A stretch of 39,476 nt of DNA from an uncultured Actinomycetes bacterium. GTDB taxonomy: Bacteria > Actinomycetota > Actinomycetes > Nanopelagicales > Nanopelagicaceae. The position numbers were made by a program, and so were the translations under genes. Each line of letters opens with the position of its first letter. Positions within the stretch are counted from its first letter, which is position 1. Below are positions 21,045 to 29,295 of this stretch, piece after piece. The stretch lies in assembly GCA_903874255.1 (NCBI GenBank), contig CAIQRN010000063.1, positions 1 to 39,476 on the forward strand. Reading direction: 5' to 3'. The notes beneath the pieces were generated by a model, which saw only the letters and a program-made list of their open reading frames with translations, had not been told where the DNA came from and searched no databases.

Positions 21045-21073
21045 ATATTACCGTGTTTTCTTTCGATTGACGA
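21045..21073 (-). promoter_or_regulatory. Candidate promoter at the end of potC
   Basis: On the minus strand TCGTCA (21073-21068) and TAATAT (21050-21045) are separated by 17 bp, giving 4/6 matches to each sigma-70-type consensus box. Transcription would begin near 21038, inside the 5' arm of the first leader stem, which is where a cis-regulatory RNA would be expected to start. Predicted from sequence only. Confidence 0.35.
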
Positions 21074-21884
21074 GTTGCCCCGCAATAACAATTGCTAAAG
21101 CTAAGAAAAACATGGCAGAACCAATGACATTTGCCTGTGCAGGGATTCCTCGTGCGGCGGCAACATAGACAAATTTAGGGAAAGTAATCAAAGTTCCTGA
21201 ATTGAAATTAGTAATAATGAAATCATCGAAAGAAAGGCTAAACGCCAAAAGTGCTGCGCCTGCAATTCCTGGCGCAACTAGAGGCAGAGTGACTCGTTTG
21301 AAAGTTTCGAGTTCGTTTGCATAGAGATCCATCGCCGCTTGTTCTAGTCTGGGATCAAGTGATGCAATTCGAGCTTTAACTGTTACAACTACGAATGAGA
21401 TACAAAACATCACGTGTGCGATAACAGTTGGCCAAAACCCTGGATTAATTTTAAATACAAGAAATAGCGAGAGCAGGGAAGCTCCAAGGACAATTTCTGG
21501 AGTTGCCATAGGTAGGAAGATTAATAGGTTTGAACTAGCACGGCCCTTAAAATGGTATCGGCCAATAGCAAAAGCGATCATAGTTCCAAGAATTGTTGAG
21601 AAAGTAGTAGCCAAAAGACCAATTTTAATTGAGTTGCCTAAAGCGTTACAGACTTCAGGCGCACCGCAAGGGTTCTGCCAATTACCTAATGTAAAGCCTT
21701 TCCAAATCAAATTGCTTTTTCCTGAATCATTAAAGGAAAATGCAAATGTGTAAGCCACTGGAATAAAGAGATACGTAAAACCGAAAATCATGTAAATACG
21801 AAGTAGGTTGCGTCCGAACCAACGGGAAAAGCGAGCTTTAAATGGGATTGTTGGGATTGATGCATCCTTAATCTTTTGTGTCAT
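21048..21884 (-). CDS. potC: Polyamine ABC transporter permease, PotC-like
   Basis: A 278-residue inner-membrane permease with about six helices. The cytoplasmic EAA loop, which docks on the ATPase, is EQAAMDLYANELETFKRVTL (about residues 175-194). The order potA-potB-potC and the family fit the spermidine/putrescine importers. Its ATG overlaps the potB stop (ATGA at 21881-21884), so both permeases should be made in equal amounts. The C terminus is short and basic (NRKKTR). A candidate promoter for the next genes overlaps its stop codon. Confidence 0.92.
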   Translation of the reverse strand: MTQKIKDASIPTIPFKARFSRWFGRNLLRIYMIFGFTYLFIPVAYTFAFSFNDSGKSNLIWKGFTLGNWQNPCGAPEVCNALGNSIKIGLLATTFSTILGTMIAFAIGRYHFKGRASSNLLIFLPMATPEIVLGASLLSLFLVFKINPGFWPTVIAHVMFCISFVVVTVKARIASLDPRLEQAAMDLYANELETFKRVTLPLVAPGIAGAALLAFSLSFDDFIITNFNSGTLITFPKFVYVAAARGIPAQANVIGSAMFFLALAIVIAGQLVNRKKTR

Positions 21885-22735
21885 ACCAACTCCTCCGTTC
21901 CTGCTTTTCTAATATAGAGAGTTACTAATATTAAGATCGCAGCCATTAAAGTGAATGAAAGCGCAGCCGCAGTTGGATAGTCCACTATTTTGAAATATCT
22001 TGATTCGATGACATTTCCGATCATCTTGGTATTTGGGCTTCCAAGAATTGCGGCATTTACATAATCACCAGCAGCTGGAATAAAGGTCAACAAAGTTCCA
22101 GCAACAACGCCAGGCAAAGAAAGTGGGACAGTTACTCGGCGAAAAGCGGTGATTCCATTTGCATAAAGATCACCAGCAGCTTCAATTGTTCGTGGGTCAA
22201 TGCGCTCAAGGGATGCGTAAAGTGGCAAAGTCATAAATGGTAAAAAGTTATAAGTCATACCTGCAACAACGGCAAAGGAAGTTGAAGTTAAGGTTGTTTG
22301 TTGACCAATAATGTGAAGTGAACGTAAGCCCGGCACAACAAATCCTTCTTCACCGAGAATCTGCTTCCAAGCGATTGTGCGAAGCAAGAATGACGTAAAA
22401 AAGGGGGCGACAACAAGGACTAGAAGAATATTCTTGAATTTTCCTGATTTGAATGCGATTGCATAAGCCAAGGGGTAAGCAATTGCCAAAGCAAATAATG
22501 TTGCAAGAGTTGCATAGAGAAATGACCGACCAAATTGTTCTTTGTTATCTAGAAAAGCTTGGACATAATTGCTAAAGGCCAGAGTTTGTTCGTACTGCCC
22601 GGTGTCTCCCCCAGCAATTGGAGTCTGTGTTGAAGTCTGCGCCAGATTAATAATTGGCAGGATAAAAAAAGTAAAAAGAAATGCAAAACCTGGGAAAAGG
22701 AGTAGGTAAGGAACACGTACCTTTGGCAAGGACAC
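21881..22735 (-). CDS. potB: Polyamine ABC transporter permease, PotB-like
   Basis: A 284-residue inner-membrane permease, partner of PotC. It has an N-terminal hydrophobic helix (LLFPGFAFLFTFFILP), a large periplasmic segment, and the EAA loop EAAGDLYANGITAFRRVTV (about residues 187-205). Membrane topology and length match PotB/PotH proteins. It starts 1 nt after the potA stop and overlaps potC by 4 nt. Polyamines are the likely cargo, from context with PotA/PotD and the downstream amine oxidase and ureohydrolase. Confidence 0.92.
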   Translation of the reverse strand: MSLPKVRVPYLLLFPGFAFLFTFFILPIINLAQTSTQTPIAGGDTGQYEQTLAFSNYVQAFLDNKEQFGRSFLYATLATLFALAIAYPLAYAIAFKSGKFKNILLVLVVAPFFTSFLLRTIAWKQILGEEGFVVPGLRSLHIIGQQTTLTSTSFAVVAGMTYNFLPFMTLPLYASLERIDPRTIEAAGDLYANGITAFRRVTVPLSLPGVVAGTLLTFIPAAGDYVNAAILGSPNTKMIGNVIESRYFKIVDYPTAAALSFTLMAAILILVTLYIRKAGTEELV

Positions 22736-22736
22736 G

Positions 22737-23885
22737 CTATTCCTCCTCTAATTCCTCAGGATTTACTTCTGTGCCAGCTTCGATATCTTCATCCCCACGT
22801 AAACCAAAAGTAAAGTTTGGTTCCCAAGAGATATTTACTTCATCGCCTTTATCAAATGGAGGAACTCCGTCATCATTTTGCTCAAAGACCATGACCTCTT
22901 GTCCCCAAGGCATAGCTACAACATATTGTGTACTCACGCCAATATAGGAAACATCTTCAATTCTGCCTCCAGTTAATGAGTTACCTCGAACTGGTGTACC
23001 AACTAATGAAATTCGAAATTTTTCCGGGCGTATACCGGCATACATTGAATTATCAACTGCATGGCTTCGACTCTTTGGCATAGAAATTTTCTGACCGAAC
23101 AAATCGACCACAAGATTGTCGCCATCAGAGCCCTCAATTTTTCCTTTAATTAAATTGGACTGCCCTAGGAAGTTGGCAACAAAGGCCGTCTTGGGGTTGT
23201 CATACAAATCAGCAGGTGTTCCCATCTGCTCGATTTTGCCTTCATTCATAACTGCGATCGTGTCAGCCATCGTCATTGCTTCTTCTTGATCATGTGTTAC
23301 GTGGACGAAAGTTAAACCAACTTCGCGCTGGATCCACTTGAGTTCAATCTGCATCTGGCGACGAAGTTTAAGGTCAAGGGCGCCGAGAGGTTCATCAAGT
23401 AGCAATAACGCAGGGCGATTAACAATTGCGCGTGCGAGTGCAATGCGCTGTTGTTGACCACCAGAAAGTTGTGTTGGCTTGCGTTCTGCTAAATGTGGAA
23501 GTTCGACAAGGTTTAGAACTTTATCCACCTGCTCTTTAACATCTTTGATTCCGCGCCGGCGTAAACCAAAAGCGATATTTTCAAAGATAGTTAAATGTGG
23601 GAATAGCGCATAGTTTTGAAAGACAGTATTAATGGGGCGCTGATAAGGGCGTGTAGTTGTAATGTCAGTATCGCCTAAATGAATACTTCCAACTGTTGGT
23701 TCTTCAAGTCCAGCAACCATTCGAAGTGTTGTGGTTTTGCCACAACCTGATGGGCCAAGGAGAGCAAAAAAGGATCCCTTTGGAATTGTTAAAGTCAGAT
23801 CATCAACTGCAGTGAAGTCACCGTACGACTTGGTGATACGAGTGAGTTTGAGATCGCCTCTTGCTGAAATTGAATCTTTTGACAC
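22737..23885 (-). CDS. potA: Polyamine ABC transporter ATPase, PotA-like
   Basis: The ATP-hydrolysing subunit of the polyamine importer. Walker A GPSGCGKTT, signature LSGGQQQRIALARA and Walker B LLLLDEPLGALD are intact, followed by the H-loop HVTHDQEEAM. A C-terminal TOBE-type regulatory region (RPEKFRIS) precedes an acidic tail rich in Glu. I use the GTG at 23885 (382 residues): it forms a TAGTG junction with the potD stop and has AAGG 7 nt upstream. An upstream GTG at 23921 would overlap potD by 37 nt and add an unconserved leader. Confidence 0.94.
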   Translation of the reverse strand: MSKDSISARGDLKLTRITKSYGDFTAVDDLTLTIPKGSFFALLGPSGCGKTTTLRMVAGLEEPTVGSIHLGDTDITTTRPYQRPINTVFQNYALFPHLTIFENIAFGLRRRGIKDVKEQVDKVLNLVELPHLAERKPTQLSGGQQQRIALARAIVNRPALLLLDEPLGALDLKLRRQMQIELKWIQREVGLTFVHVTHDQEEAMTMADTIAVMNEGKIEQMGTPADLYDNPKTAFVANFLGQSNLIKGKIEGSDGDNLVVDLFGQKISMPKSRSHAVDNSMYAGIRPEKFRISLVGTPVRGNSLTGGRIEDVSYIGVSTQYVVAMPWGQEVMVFEQNDDGVPPFDKGDEVNISWEPNFTFGLRGDEDIEAGTEVNPEELEEE

Positions 23886-25063
23886 TAGTTGCCTTGTGCC
23901 TGCTGGAACGCTTCTGACCACTTAGTTTCCTCGGTCGGAGTAAGTGAACGGAATACATTTAAACGAGATGCAGTCTTCTCAGTTGGGAAGATGTACTCAC
24001 TCGTTGCAAGTTCTGGGGCAATCTTTTCCATCTCAGCTTGTGCACCTTTAACCGGACACACATAGTTAACGTAGGCCGCAACTTCAGCTGCAACCGCTGG
24101 TTCAAAGTAGTAATTAATCATCTTTTCGCCATTTAATTTACCTTCAGCAGATGCCGTTGATGGAATCATCAAATTGTCGCCAGAAATAGTTCCGCCTGAT
24201 TCAGGAATTGCAAAATCAAATTTTCCTTCATTTTCACTTGAAAGAATAAACATGTCACCTGACCAACCGATAACGGCAGTTGCATCTCCAGATGTCAGAT
24301 CTTCGGCGTATTCATTGCCCTTAACGCCACGAATCCAACCATCTGAAATCTTCTTAGCCATGAAATCCACGGCGTTCATGAATTGATCTTCAGTGACCTT
24401 TGTAATATCTACGCCTTGGCCCAATAAAATTACGCCTATTGTGTCGCGCATTTCAGTGAGAACAACGATCTTTCCCTTGTTCTGGGGAGCGAATAAATCA
24501 TCGAGTGTGCGAATCCCCTTTGGATTTTTTTCAACGTTCCAACCAAAACCGCCCATAATTCCCTGCCACGTTAGTGTTGATTCACGGTTTGGATCATACG
24601 AAGGTGAAGCAAGAGAATCCAAAATATTTACTTTGTTAGGAATATTTGCTGCGTCGAATTTTTGTGCATATCCAAGTCGAATCCAACGTGCTGCCATCCA
24701 GTCTGTTGGCGTTACAACGTCATACCCAATATCTTCGCCAAGTTTAAGTTGTGCCTGAACCTTTCCAAAGAACTCATCGTTGTCGTTGTAATCTTCAAAG
24801 TACTTAGCATCAATTCCGGTTTGTTCAGAAAACTTTTCAAGTGTTGGATATGTCTTTGTCGCTTCATCAAAATCTAAATACAAAGGCCAGTTGCCCCAGC
24901 GAACAGCATTTGCATCACCGCCGGCAGAAGATCCTCCGCCACCACATGCTGCAAGTAAACCTGCCGCACCTAAACCACCTGCGCCAGCTAGAACTGCGCG
25001 ACGTGAAACCTGTGTTCCTAAAATTGATCGGGCTTCCGGTGAGAGTGAACGCTCTGTTGCCAT
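23885..25063 (-). CDS. potD: Polyamine-binding lipoprotein, PotD-like
   Basis: A 392-residue extracytoplasmic solute-binding protein. The N terminus has a twin-arginine motif SRRAVLAG (20-27) followed by a lipobox LLAAC (lipidated Cys40) and a Gly/Ser linker. It is therefore probably exported folded by Tat and anchored as a lipoprotein. The mature part (WGNWPLYLDFDEATKTYPTL, VTPTDWMAARW, FGWNVEKNPKG) matches spermidine/putrescine-binding proteins. An AAGGAG site sits 9 nt before the ATG. It is the first transporter gene, 44 nt after the dehydrogenase, and a stable hairpin lies in that gap. Confidence 0.93.
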   Translation of the reverse strand: MATERSLSPEARSILGTQVSRRAVLAGAGGLGAAGLLAACGGGGSSAGGDANAVRWGNWPLYLDFDEATKTYPTLEKFSEQTGIDAKYFEDYNDNDEFFGKVQAQLKLGEDIGYDVVTPTDWMAARWIRLGYAQKFDAANIPNKVNILDSLASPSYDPNRESTLTWQGIMGGFGWNVEKNPKGIRTLDDLFAPQNKGKIVVLTEMRDTIGVILLGQGVDITKVTEDQFMNAVDFMAKKISDGWIRGVKGNEYAEDLTSGDATAVIGWSGDMFILSSENEGKFDFAIPESGGTISGDNLMIPSTASAEGKLNGEKMINYYFEPAVAAEVAAYVNYVCPVKGAQAEMEKIAPELATSEYIFPTEKTASRLNVFRSLTPTEETKWSEAFQQAQGN

Positions 25064-25095
25064 TGGGGTGAACTCCTTAATTGTGAAGGTTCCTA

Positions 25096-25117
25096 TGGGG
25101 CGAAATACTACGCCCCA
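25096..25117 (-). promoter_or_regulatory. Stable hairpin across the dehydrogenase stop codon, before potD
   Basis: The plus strand has TGGGGCG (25096-25102), an 8-nt spacer and CGCCCCA (25111-25117), a perfect 7-bp GC-rich inverted repeat. In the minus-strand mRNA the dehydrogenase stop (TAG, 25110-25108) lies in the loop. No T-run follows, so it is not a standard terminator. It may act as an mRNA end-stabiliser or processing site that lets the binding protein be expressed differently from the enzyme. Confidence 0.5.
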
Positions 25118-26532
25118 AGGTTGGTCATGACGTGCTTGATTCGTGTGTAATCTTCAAATCCATATGCAGAAAGATCCTTGCCATATCCCGAGCGCTTGAA
25201 GCCTCCGTGTGGCATTTCGGCGACAATTGGGATGTGCGTATTTATCCAGACGCATCCAAAGTCAAAAGCCTTTGCCATCCGCATGGCTCGGCCGTGGTCC
25301 TTAGTCCAGACGCTTGAAGCCAGGCCATAATCAACGCCATTGGCCTTGGTGATGGCATCTGCCTCGTCATTAAATGGTTGAACGGTAATTACCGGTCCAA
25401 AAATCTCACTTTGAATCATCTCATCGTCCTGCTTCAAATCTGAAACAACGGTTGCAGGGAAGAAGTAGCCCGGTCTATCTAAAGCTTTGCCACCGGTTGT
25501 GACTGTTGCATGATCTGGAAGGCGGTCGAAGAAAGCGCTGACCCTGGCCAACTGGTTGGCATTATTAACTGGCCCCAGGAATACATCTTCTGACGGAGCC
25601 CCAATTGCAATGCCCTTTGCTTGCTCCGTCAATAGCGCAACGAACTCTTTGTAAACACTTGCTTCAACAATTACACGAGTCGCTGCCGTGCAATCTTGGC
25701 CCGCATTGAAATAGCCCGCAATTGCTATTGCTTCAGCTGCTGCAGGTAAATCTGCATCAGCAAAAACTACGACAGGTGCTTTTCCACCAAGTTCAAGGTG
25801 AACGCGCTTAAGTTGAGTTGCTGCAGATTGGGCCACTTGAATTCCTGCACCAACTGAACCGGTAATCGAAACCATATCTGGGCGCTTATGTTCTACAACC
25901 ATGCGTCCGGTTTCGCGCTCTCCACACACAACATTGAAAACACCATTCGGAAGAAACTCGGACATCACAGAAGCCATCCACACTGTTGATGCAGGAGTTG
26001 TATCACTTGGTTTTAACACCACCGTGTTTCCTGCTGCAATTGCAGGTGCCCATTTCCAAACTGCCATCATCATTGGATAGTTCCAAGGGGTCACTTGACC
26101 GATAACTCCAACAGGTTCGCGGCGAATCATTGAAGTCATTCCTGGCATATATTCACCAGCTGATTTGCCCTCTAAATTTCTTGCAGCACCTGCAAAAAAA
26201 CGAATCTGATCGATCATCGGTGGAACTTCTTCAGAAGTTGTTAAAGAGATTGGTTTACCTGTGTTTGTACTTTCAATATTAATGATCTCATCTGCACGCG
26301 CCTCTATTGCATCTGCAATCTTTAGTAATGCGCGCTGACGTTGCGATGGAGTTGAATCGCGCCAGCCAGGAAATGCATCACTGGCAGCTTTAAATGCGCT
26401 ATCAACATCTGCTGCATTTGATTTTGGGGCAACCGCATAAGCAGTTCCCGTTGCTGGATTGATGAGTTGTGAAGTTTCGCCGGACGTACTGTCTACGGCC
26501 TTGCCATTGATGAAGTTAGTTAACTTTTCCAT
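25108..26532 (-). CDS. Aldehyde dehydrogenase, gamma-aminobutyraldehyde dehydrogenase type
   Basis: A 474-residue NAD(P)-dependent aldehyde dehydrogenase. Features in order are the NAD site VTPWNYPMMMAVWK, GNTVVLKPSDTTP, the general-base Glu motif LELGGKAPVVV and the catalytic Cys in FNAGQDCTA. The QDCTA form is typical of the aminobutyraldehyde (PatD/Prr-like) branch. A C-terminal GFKRSGYGKDLS region completes the fold. It would oxidise 4-aminobutanal from putrescine to GABA. It is the first gene of the polyamine module, starting 29 nt after rlmN behind a GGTAGG site, so it may be read from the rlmN transcript. Confidence 0.9.
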   Translation of the reverse strand: MEKLTNFINGKAVDSTSGETSQLINPATGTAYAVAPKSNAADVDSAFKAASDAFPGWRDSTPSQRQRALLKIADAIEARADEIINIESTNTGKPISLTTSEEVPPMIDQIRFFAGAARNLEGKSAGEYMPGMTSMIRREPVGVIGQVTPWNYPMMMAVWKWAPAIAAGNTVVLKPSDTTPASTVWMASVMSEFLPNGVFNVVCGERETGRMVVEHKRPDMVSITGSVGAGIQVAQSAATQLKRVHLELGGKAPVVVFADADLPAAAEAIAIAGYFNAGQDCTAATRVIVEASVYKEFVALLTEQAKGIAIGAPSEDVFLGPVNNANQLARVSAFFDRLPDHATVTTGGKALDRPGYFFPATVVSDLKQDDEMIQSEIFGPVITVQPFNDEADAITKANGVDYGLASSVWTKDHGRAMRMAKAFDFGCVWINTHIPIVAEMPHGGFKRSGYGKDLSAYGFEDYTRIKHVMTNLGA

Positions 26533-26561
26533 GGAATTGAGCCTACCAATTCCAAACCTTG

Positions 26562-27689
26562 CTAACTAGTAGGGCTTTGGTTTTTTTCAGCCGCGGCCAA
26601 CTGGCCACATGCGCCATCTATTTCACGGCCTCGAGTATCTCGAACCGTGACAGGGACCCCATAACTTTCAAGGATGCGAACAAATTCAGCTTCATCTTCG
26701 CGGCGTGAAGCCGTCCATTTAGAACCTGGCGTTGGATTGAGTGGAATTAAATTGACATGGGCGTTTCGATTCTTGAGCAATCTACCTAATAAATCGGAGC
26801 GCCATGATTGATCGTTTATGTCTCGAATGAGTGCGTACTCGATTGAATATCTACGACCTGTTTTCTTTTCGTAAGCATCGGCGGCGGCCAATACCTCTTT
26901 AATTTTCCACCGTGAGTTAATTGGTACTAATGAATCACGTAGTTCATCATCGGGTGTGTGCAAAGAGACGGCCAAAGTTACAGATAATCCCTCTTCGGTA
27001 AGTTTTTCAATTCCATTTACTAGTCCGACTGTTGAAACGGTTACTGAACGTGCACTGATTCCGAGACCATCCGGGTTTGGATCAGTAATATTCCGCAAAG
27101 TTCGTATTACTGCGTTGTAATTTGCAAGCGGCTCACCCATGCCCATAAAAACAATATTAGAAAGTCGGGCTTCTCCCCCCGGTAATTCGCCATTTGCACA
27201 TGCACGCGCTGCGGCAACAATCTGTTCGGTGATTTCGCCTGCACTTAAATTTCTCGTTAAACCAGCCTGACCGGTTGCACAAAAAGGACAGTTCATGCCG
27301 CATCCAGCTTGTGAAGAGATACATACAGTTACTCGATCGGTGTAGCGCATCAAAACCGACTCAACTAAGACGCCATCATGTAATTTCCATAAATCTTTAC
27401 GCGTCATTCCGCCATCACATTCAACAGAACGTACGAGCTCAATAAGTTTTGGCGTGAATTGTTGCGCAAGCGAAGCCCGCAAGTCAGCCGGAATATCTGT
27501 CCAGGTTTCTGGATCATTAGATAAATGTGTGAAGTAGTGAGTCGCAATTTGGTTGGCACGAAAAGCAGGCAGACCAAGAGAAACCGCTAAGTCGCGGCGT
27601 TCCTGTGGAGAATAATCCGCTAGGTGCTTAGGCGCTTTTTTGCGCTGGGTTGGCTCGTCAAAAACCAAATTGATTTCAGTTTTACTCAT
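26562..27689 (-). CDS. rlmN: Dual-specificity 23S rRNA/tRNA adenine C2 methyltransferase (radical SAM)
   Basis: Methylates C2 of A2503 in 23S rRNA and A37 in some tRNAs. The radical-SAM cluster motif is CGMNCPFC (CxxxCxxC), and SAM-binding GMGEPL follows. The C-terminal CGQLA holds the Cys that is transiently methylated, and [11 protein letters not shown] is the conserved context. I take the ATG at 27689 ([10 protein letters not shown], 375 residues) because it overlaps the cdsA stop as ATGA, the coupling seen across this locus. An upstream ATG at 27722 would add 11 unconserved residues inside cdsA. Confidence 0.96.
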   Translation of the reverse strand: MSKTEINLVFDEPTQRKKAPKHLADYSPQERRDLAVSLGLPAFRANQIATHYFTHLSNDPETWTDIPADLRASLAQQFTPKLIELVRSVECDGGMTRKDLWKLHDGVLVESVLMRYTDRVTVCISSQAGCGMNCPFCATGQAGLTRNLSAGEITEQIVAAARACANGELPGGEARLSNIVFMGMGEPLANYNAVIRTLRNITDPNPDGLGISARSVTVSTVGLVNGIEKLTEEGLSVTLAVSLHTPDDELRDSLVPINSRWKIKEVLAAADAYEKKTGRRYSIEYALIRDINDQSWRSDLLGRLLKNRNAHVNLIPLNPTPGSKWTASRREDEAEFVRILESYGVPVTVRDTRGREIDGACGQLAAAEKNQSPTS

Positions 27690-28531
27690 GACCAGCGTTT
27701 CACAAGCTCTAGTGCTAACCATAAAGCCGGGGCTGAAATTAAAACAGAATCAAGTCGATCAAGGATTCCACCATGGCCCGGTAGAAGCGATCCCATATCT
27801 TTTAACTGTAGGTCTCGCTTCATTGCGCTTTCAATTAAGTCACCACATGTTGCCGTAAAAACAATCATGAGCGCAACAATTGCACCAATCCACCAGTGCA
27901 TCTTCAAAATGTAATTAAATGCTAACGAACCACCAGTAATTGTAAATATAAGTGAGCCAGTTAATCCTTCCCAGCTTTTCTTAGGACTGATGTTTGGCAC
28001 CATTGGATGTTTACCAAATAAAACACCAACGATGTATCCAAATGTGTCATTACAACCGACAAGAACTACAAAGGTCATCACACGGGCAAGGCCATTGCTT
28101 GGTCTAGCCAGCAAAATTAAGAAGCCCGCAAGAAATGGCAAATATAAAAGTGAAAAAGTCGTTGCAGTAGCGCTCTGCACAAAGCCCTCAGGACCCTTGG
28201 TTAGTAATTGAATGAGCAGCAAAGGAATAGCGATGGCGGTTGCTATAGCTAATCCCGCAACACCACCATTCCATGTTGCATATGCCAAGCCAAGTGAACC
28301 AGTCACCAATGAAGCCGATGAAATATAAATCTCTCGGGCCGAAAATGCCCTTACGATTTCGCGGATTCCAAAGAGGACCGCTACTGCGACAACTACTGCA
28401 AAAATTTCGCGGTGGTATGCAAGCGCGAACCAGATAAGTGCGATAAGTGACAAAGAAACAAGAATGGAAGGACCAAGTTTTCGGCCAGCGCGCTTATTAA
28501 TCGCATTGTTAATGGATTGAAAATCAGACAT
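27686..28531 (-). CDS. cdsA: Phosphatidate cytidylyltransferase (CDP-diacylglycerol synthase)
   Basis: A 281-residue integral membrane enzyme making CDP-diacylglycerol from phosphatidate and CTP, the branch point to all phospholipids. Several hydrophobic helices precede the diagnostic C-terminal signature [20 protein letters not shown] with ILDRLDS following. The preceding [14 protein letters not shown] stretch is also typical. It begins 14 nt after frr and ends with a 4-nt overlap into rlmN. The frr-cdsA-rlmN order is conserved in Actinobacteria. Confidence 0.96.
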   Translation of the reverse strand: MSDFQSINNAINKRAGRKLGPSILVSLSLIALIWFALAYHREIFAVVVAVAVLFGIREIVRAFSAREIYISSASLVTGSLGLAYATWNGGVAGLAIATAIAIPLLLIQLLTKGPEGFVQSATATTFSLLYLPFLAGFLILLARPSNGLARVMTFVVLVGCNDTFGYIVGVLFGKHPMVPNISPKKSWEGLTGSLIFTITGGSLAFNYILKMHWWIGAIVALMIVFTATCGDLIESAMKRDLQLKDMGSLLPGHGGILDRLDSVLISAPALWLALELVKRWS

Positions 28532-28545
28532 GAGAGTGAAACTGC

Positions 28546-29109
28546 CTAGACTTCTAGGAGCTCAGCCTCCTTGTGCTTAAGCAGTTCTTCAACTTTAGCG
28601 ACATGTTCGGCGGTAATTTTCTCTAACTCTTTTTCTGCACGCGCCAAATCATCTTTGCCAATTTCGCCATCTTTTTCCATTTTTTCAATCGTCTCTTTTG
28701 CTGCACGACGAATGTTTCGCATCGAAACCTTGGAATCTTCGGACTTTCCCTTAGCTACCTTGATGTATTCCTTACGGCGCTCTTCAGTCAGTTGTGGAAA
28801 ATTAATACGAATTACAACTCCATCATTTCCTGGATTAACTCCAAGATCGGATTCACGAATTGCTTTTTCAATGCTAGCCATCGCCCCTTTATCAAAAGGT
28901 GCAATTGTTGCCATCCGTGCTTCAGGAACTTGAATTGATGCAAGTTGGGAAAGTGCGGTGTAAGTACCGTAGTAATCCACCATGATCTTGTTGAACATTG
29001 AAGGATGTGCACGGCCTGTGCGAATCGAAGCGAAATCATCTTTTGCGACTTCAACCGCTTTGCTCATCTTTACATCTGCGTCCTTGAGGGCGCTTGCTAA
29101 ATCTGCCAT
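28546..29109 (-). CDS. frr: Ribosome recycling factor
   Basis: A 187-residue two-domain protein that, with EF-G, splits post-termination ribosomes. The start [20 protein letters not shown], then [23 protein letters not shown] and the C-terminal coiled helices ([21 protein letters not shown]) are standard. A GGGGAG site lies close before the ATG. In most bacteria frr follows pyrH directly; here it is separated by the 4.4-kb plus-strand 2-oxoacid oxidoreductase block. It must therefore use its own promoter in the 186-bp divergent region. Confidence 0.97.
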   Translation of the reverse strand: MADLASALKDADVKMSKAVEVAKDDFASIRTGRAHPSMFNKIMVDYYGTYTALSQLASIQVPEARMATIAPFDKGAMASIEKAIRESDLGVNPGNDGVVIRINFPQLTEERRKEYIKVAKGKSEDSKVSMRNIRRAAKETIEKMEKDGEIGKDDLARAEKELEKITAEHVAKVEELLKHKEAELLEV

Positions 29110-29295
29110 GACTTCTCCCCTTACATACTTAAGTCGGTAATTCTATATGAAATGACCCAATTCACATTACCGTGCAGAATTATGCGTAATTCATTGATGT
29201 TTTTACCAAACTAGCACTGGCACTCAGGATTTCTTGGTGATGTATTTAGTGACAGGAGTAGTTTCCAGTTAGTTACAACAACGGGGAGCTACATA
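29110..29295. promoter_or_regulatory. Divergent control region between frr and the 2-oxoacid oxidoreductase operon
   Basis: This 186-bp AT-rich spacer must drive frr leftward and the oxidoreductase operon rightward. It contains a perfect inverted repeat GAATTA-TGCG-TAATTC at 29177-29192, a possible operator. It also has a second inverted repeat, CGGTAAT at 29135-29141 with ATTACCG at 29166-29172, which could fold in the frr leader. On the minus strand CATAAT and TATAGAAT are plausible -10 elements for frr. GGGGAG 8 nt before the GTG at 29296 serves the first oxidoreductase gene. Promoter positions are guesses. Confidence 0.45.

Noticed and set aside
20918-21047. Intrinsic terminator after potC
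   Set aside because: The strong stems are not followed by a T-run on either strand, so a standard Rho-independent terminator is unlikely.
23886-23921. Longer PotA starting at GTG 23921
   Set aside because: It would overlap potD by 37 nt with an unconserved leader. The GTG at 23885 forms a TAGTG junction with AAGG upstream.
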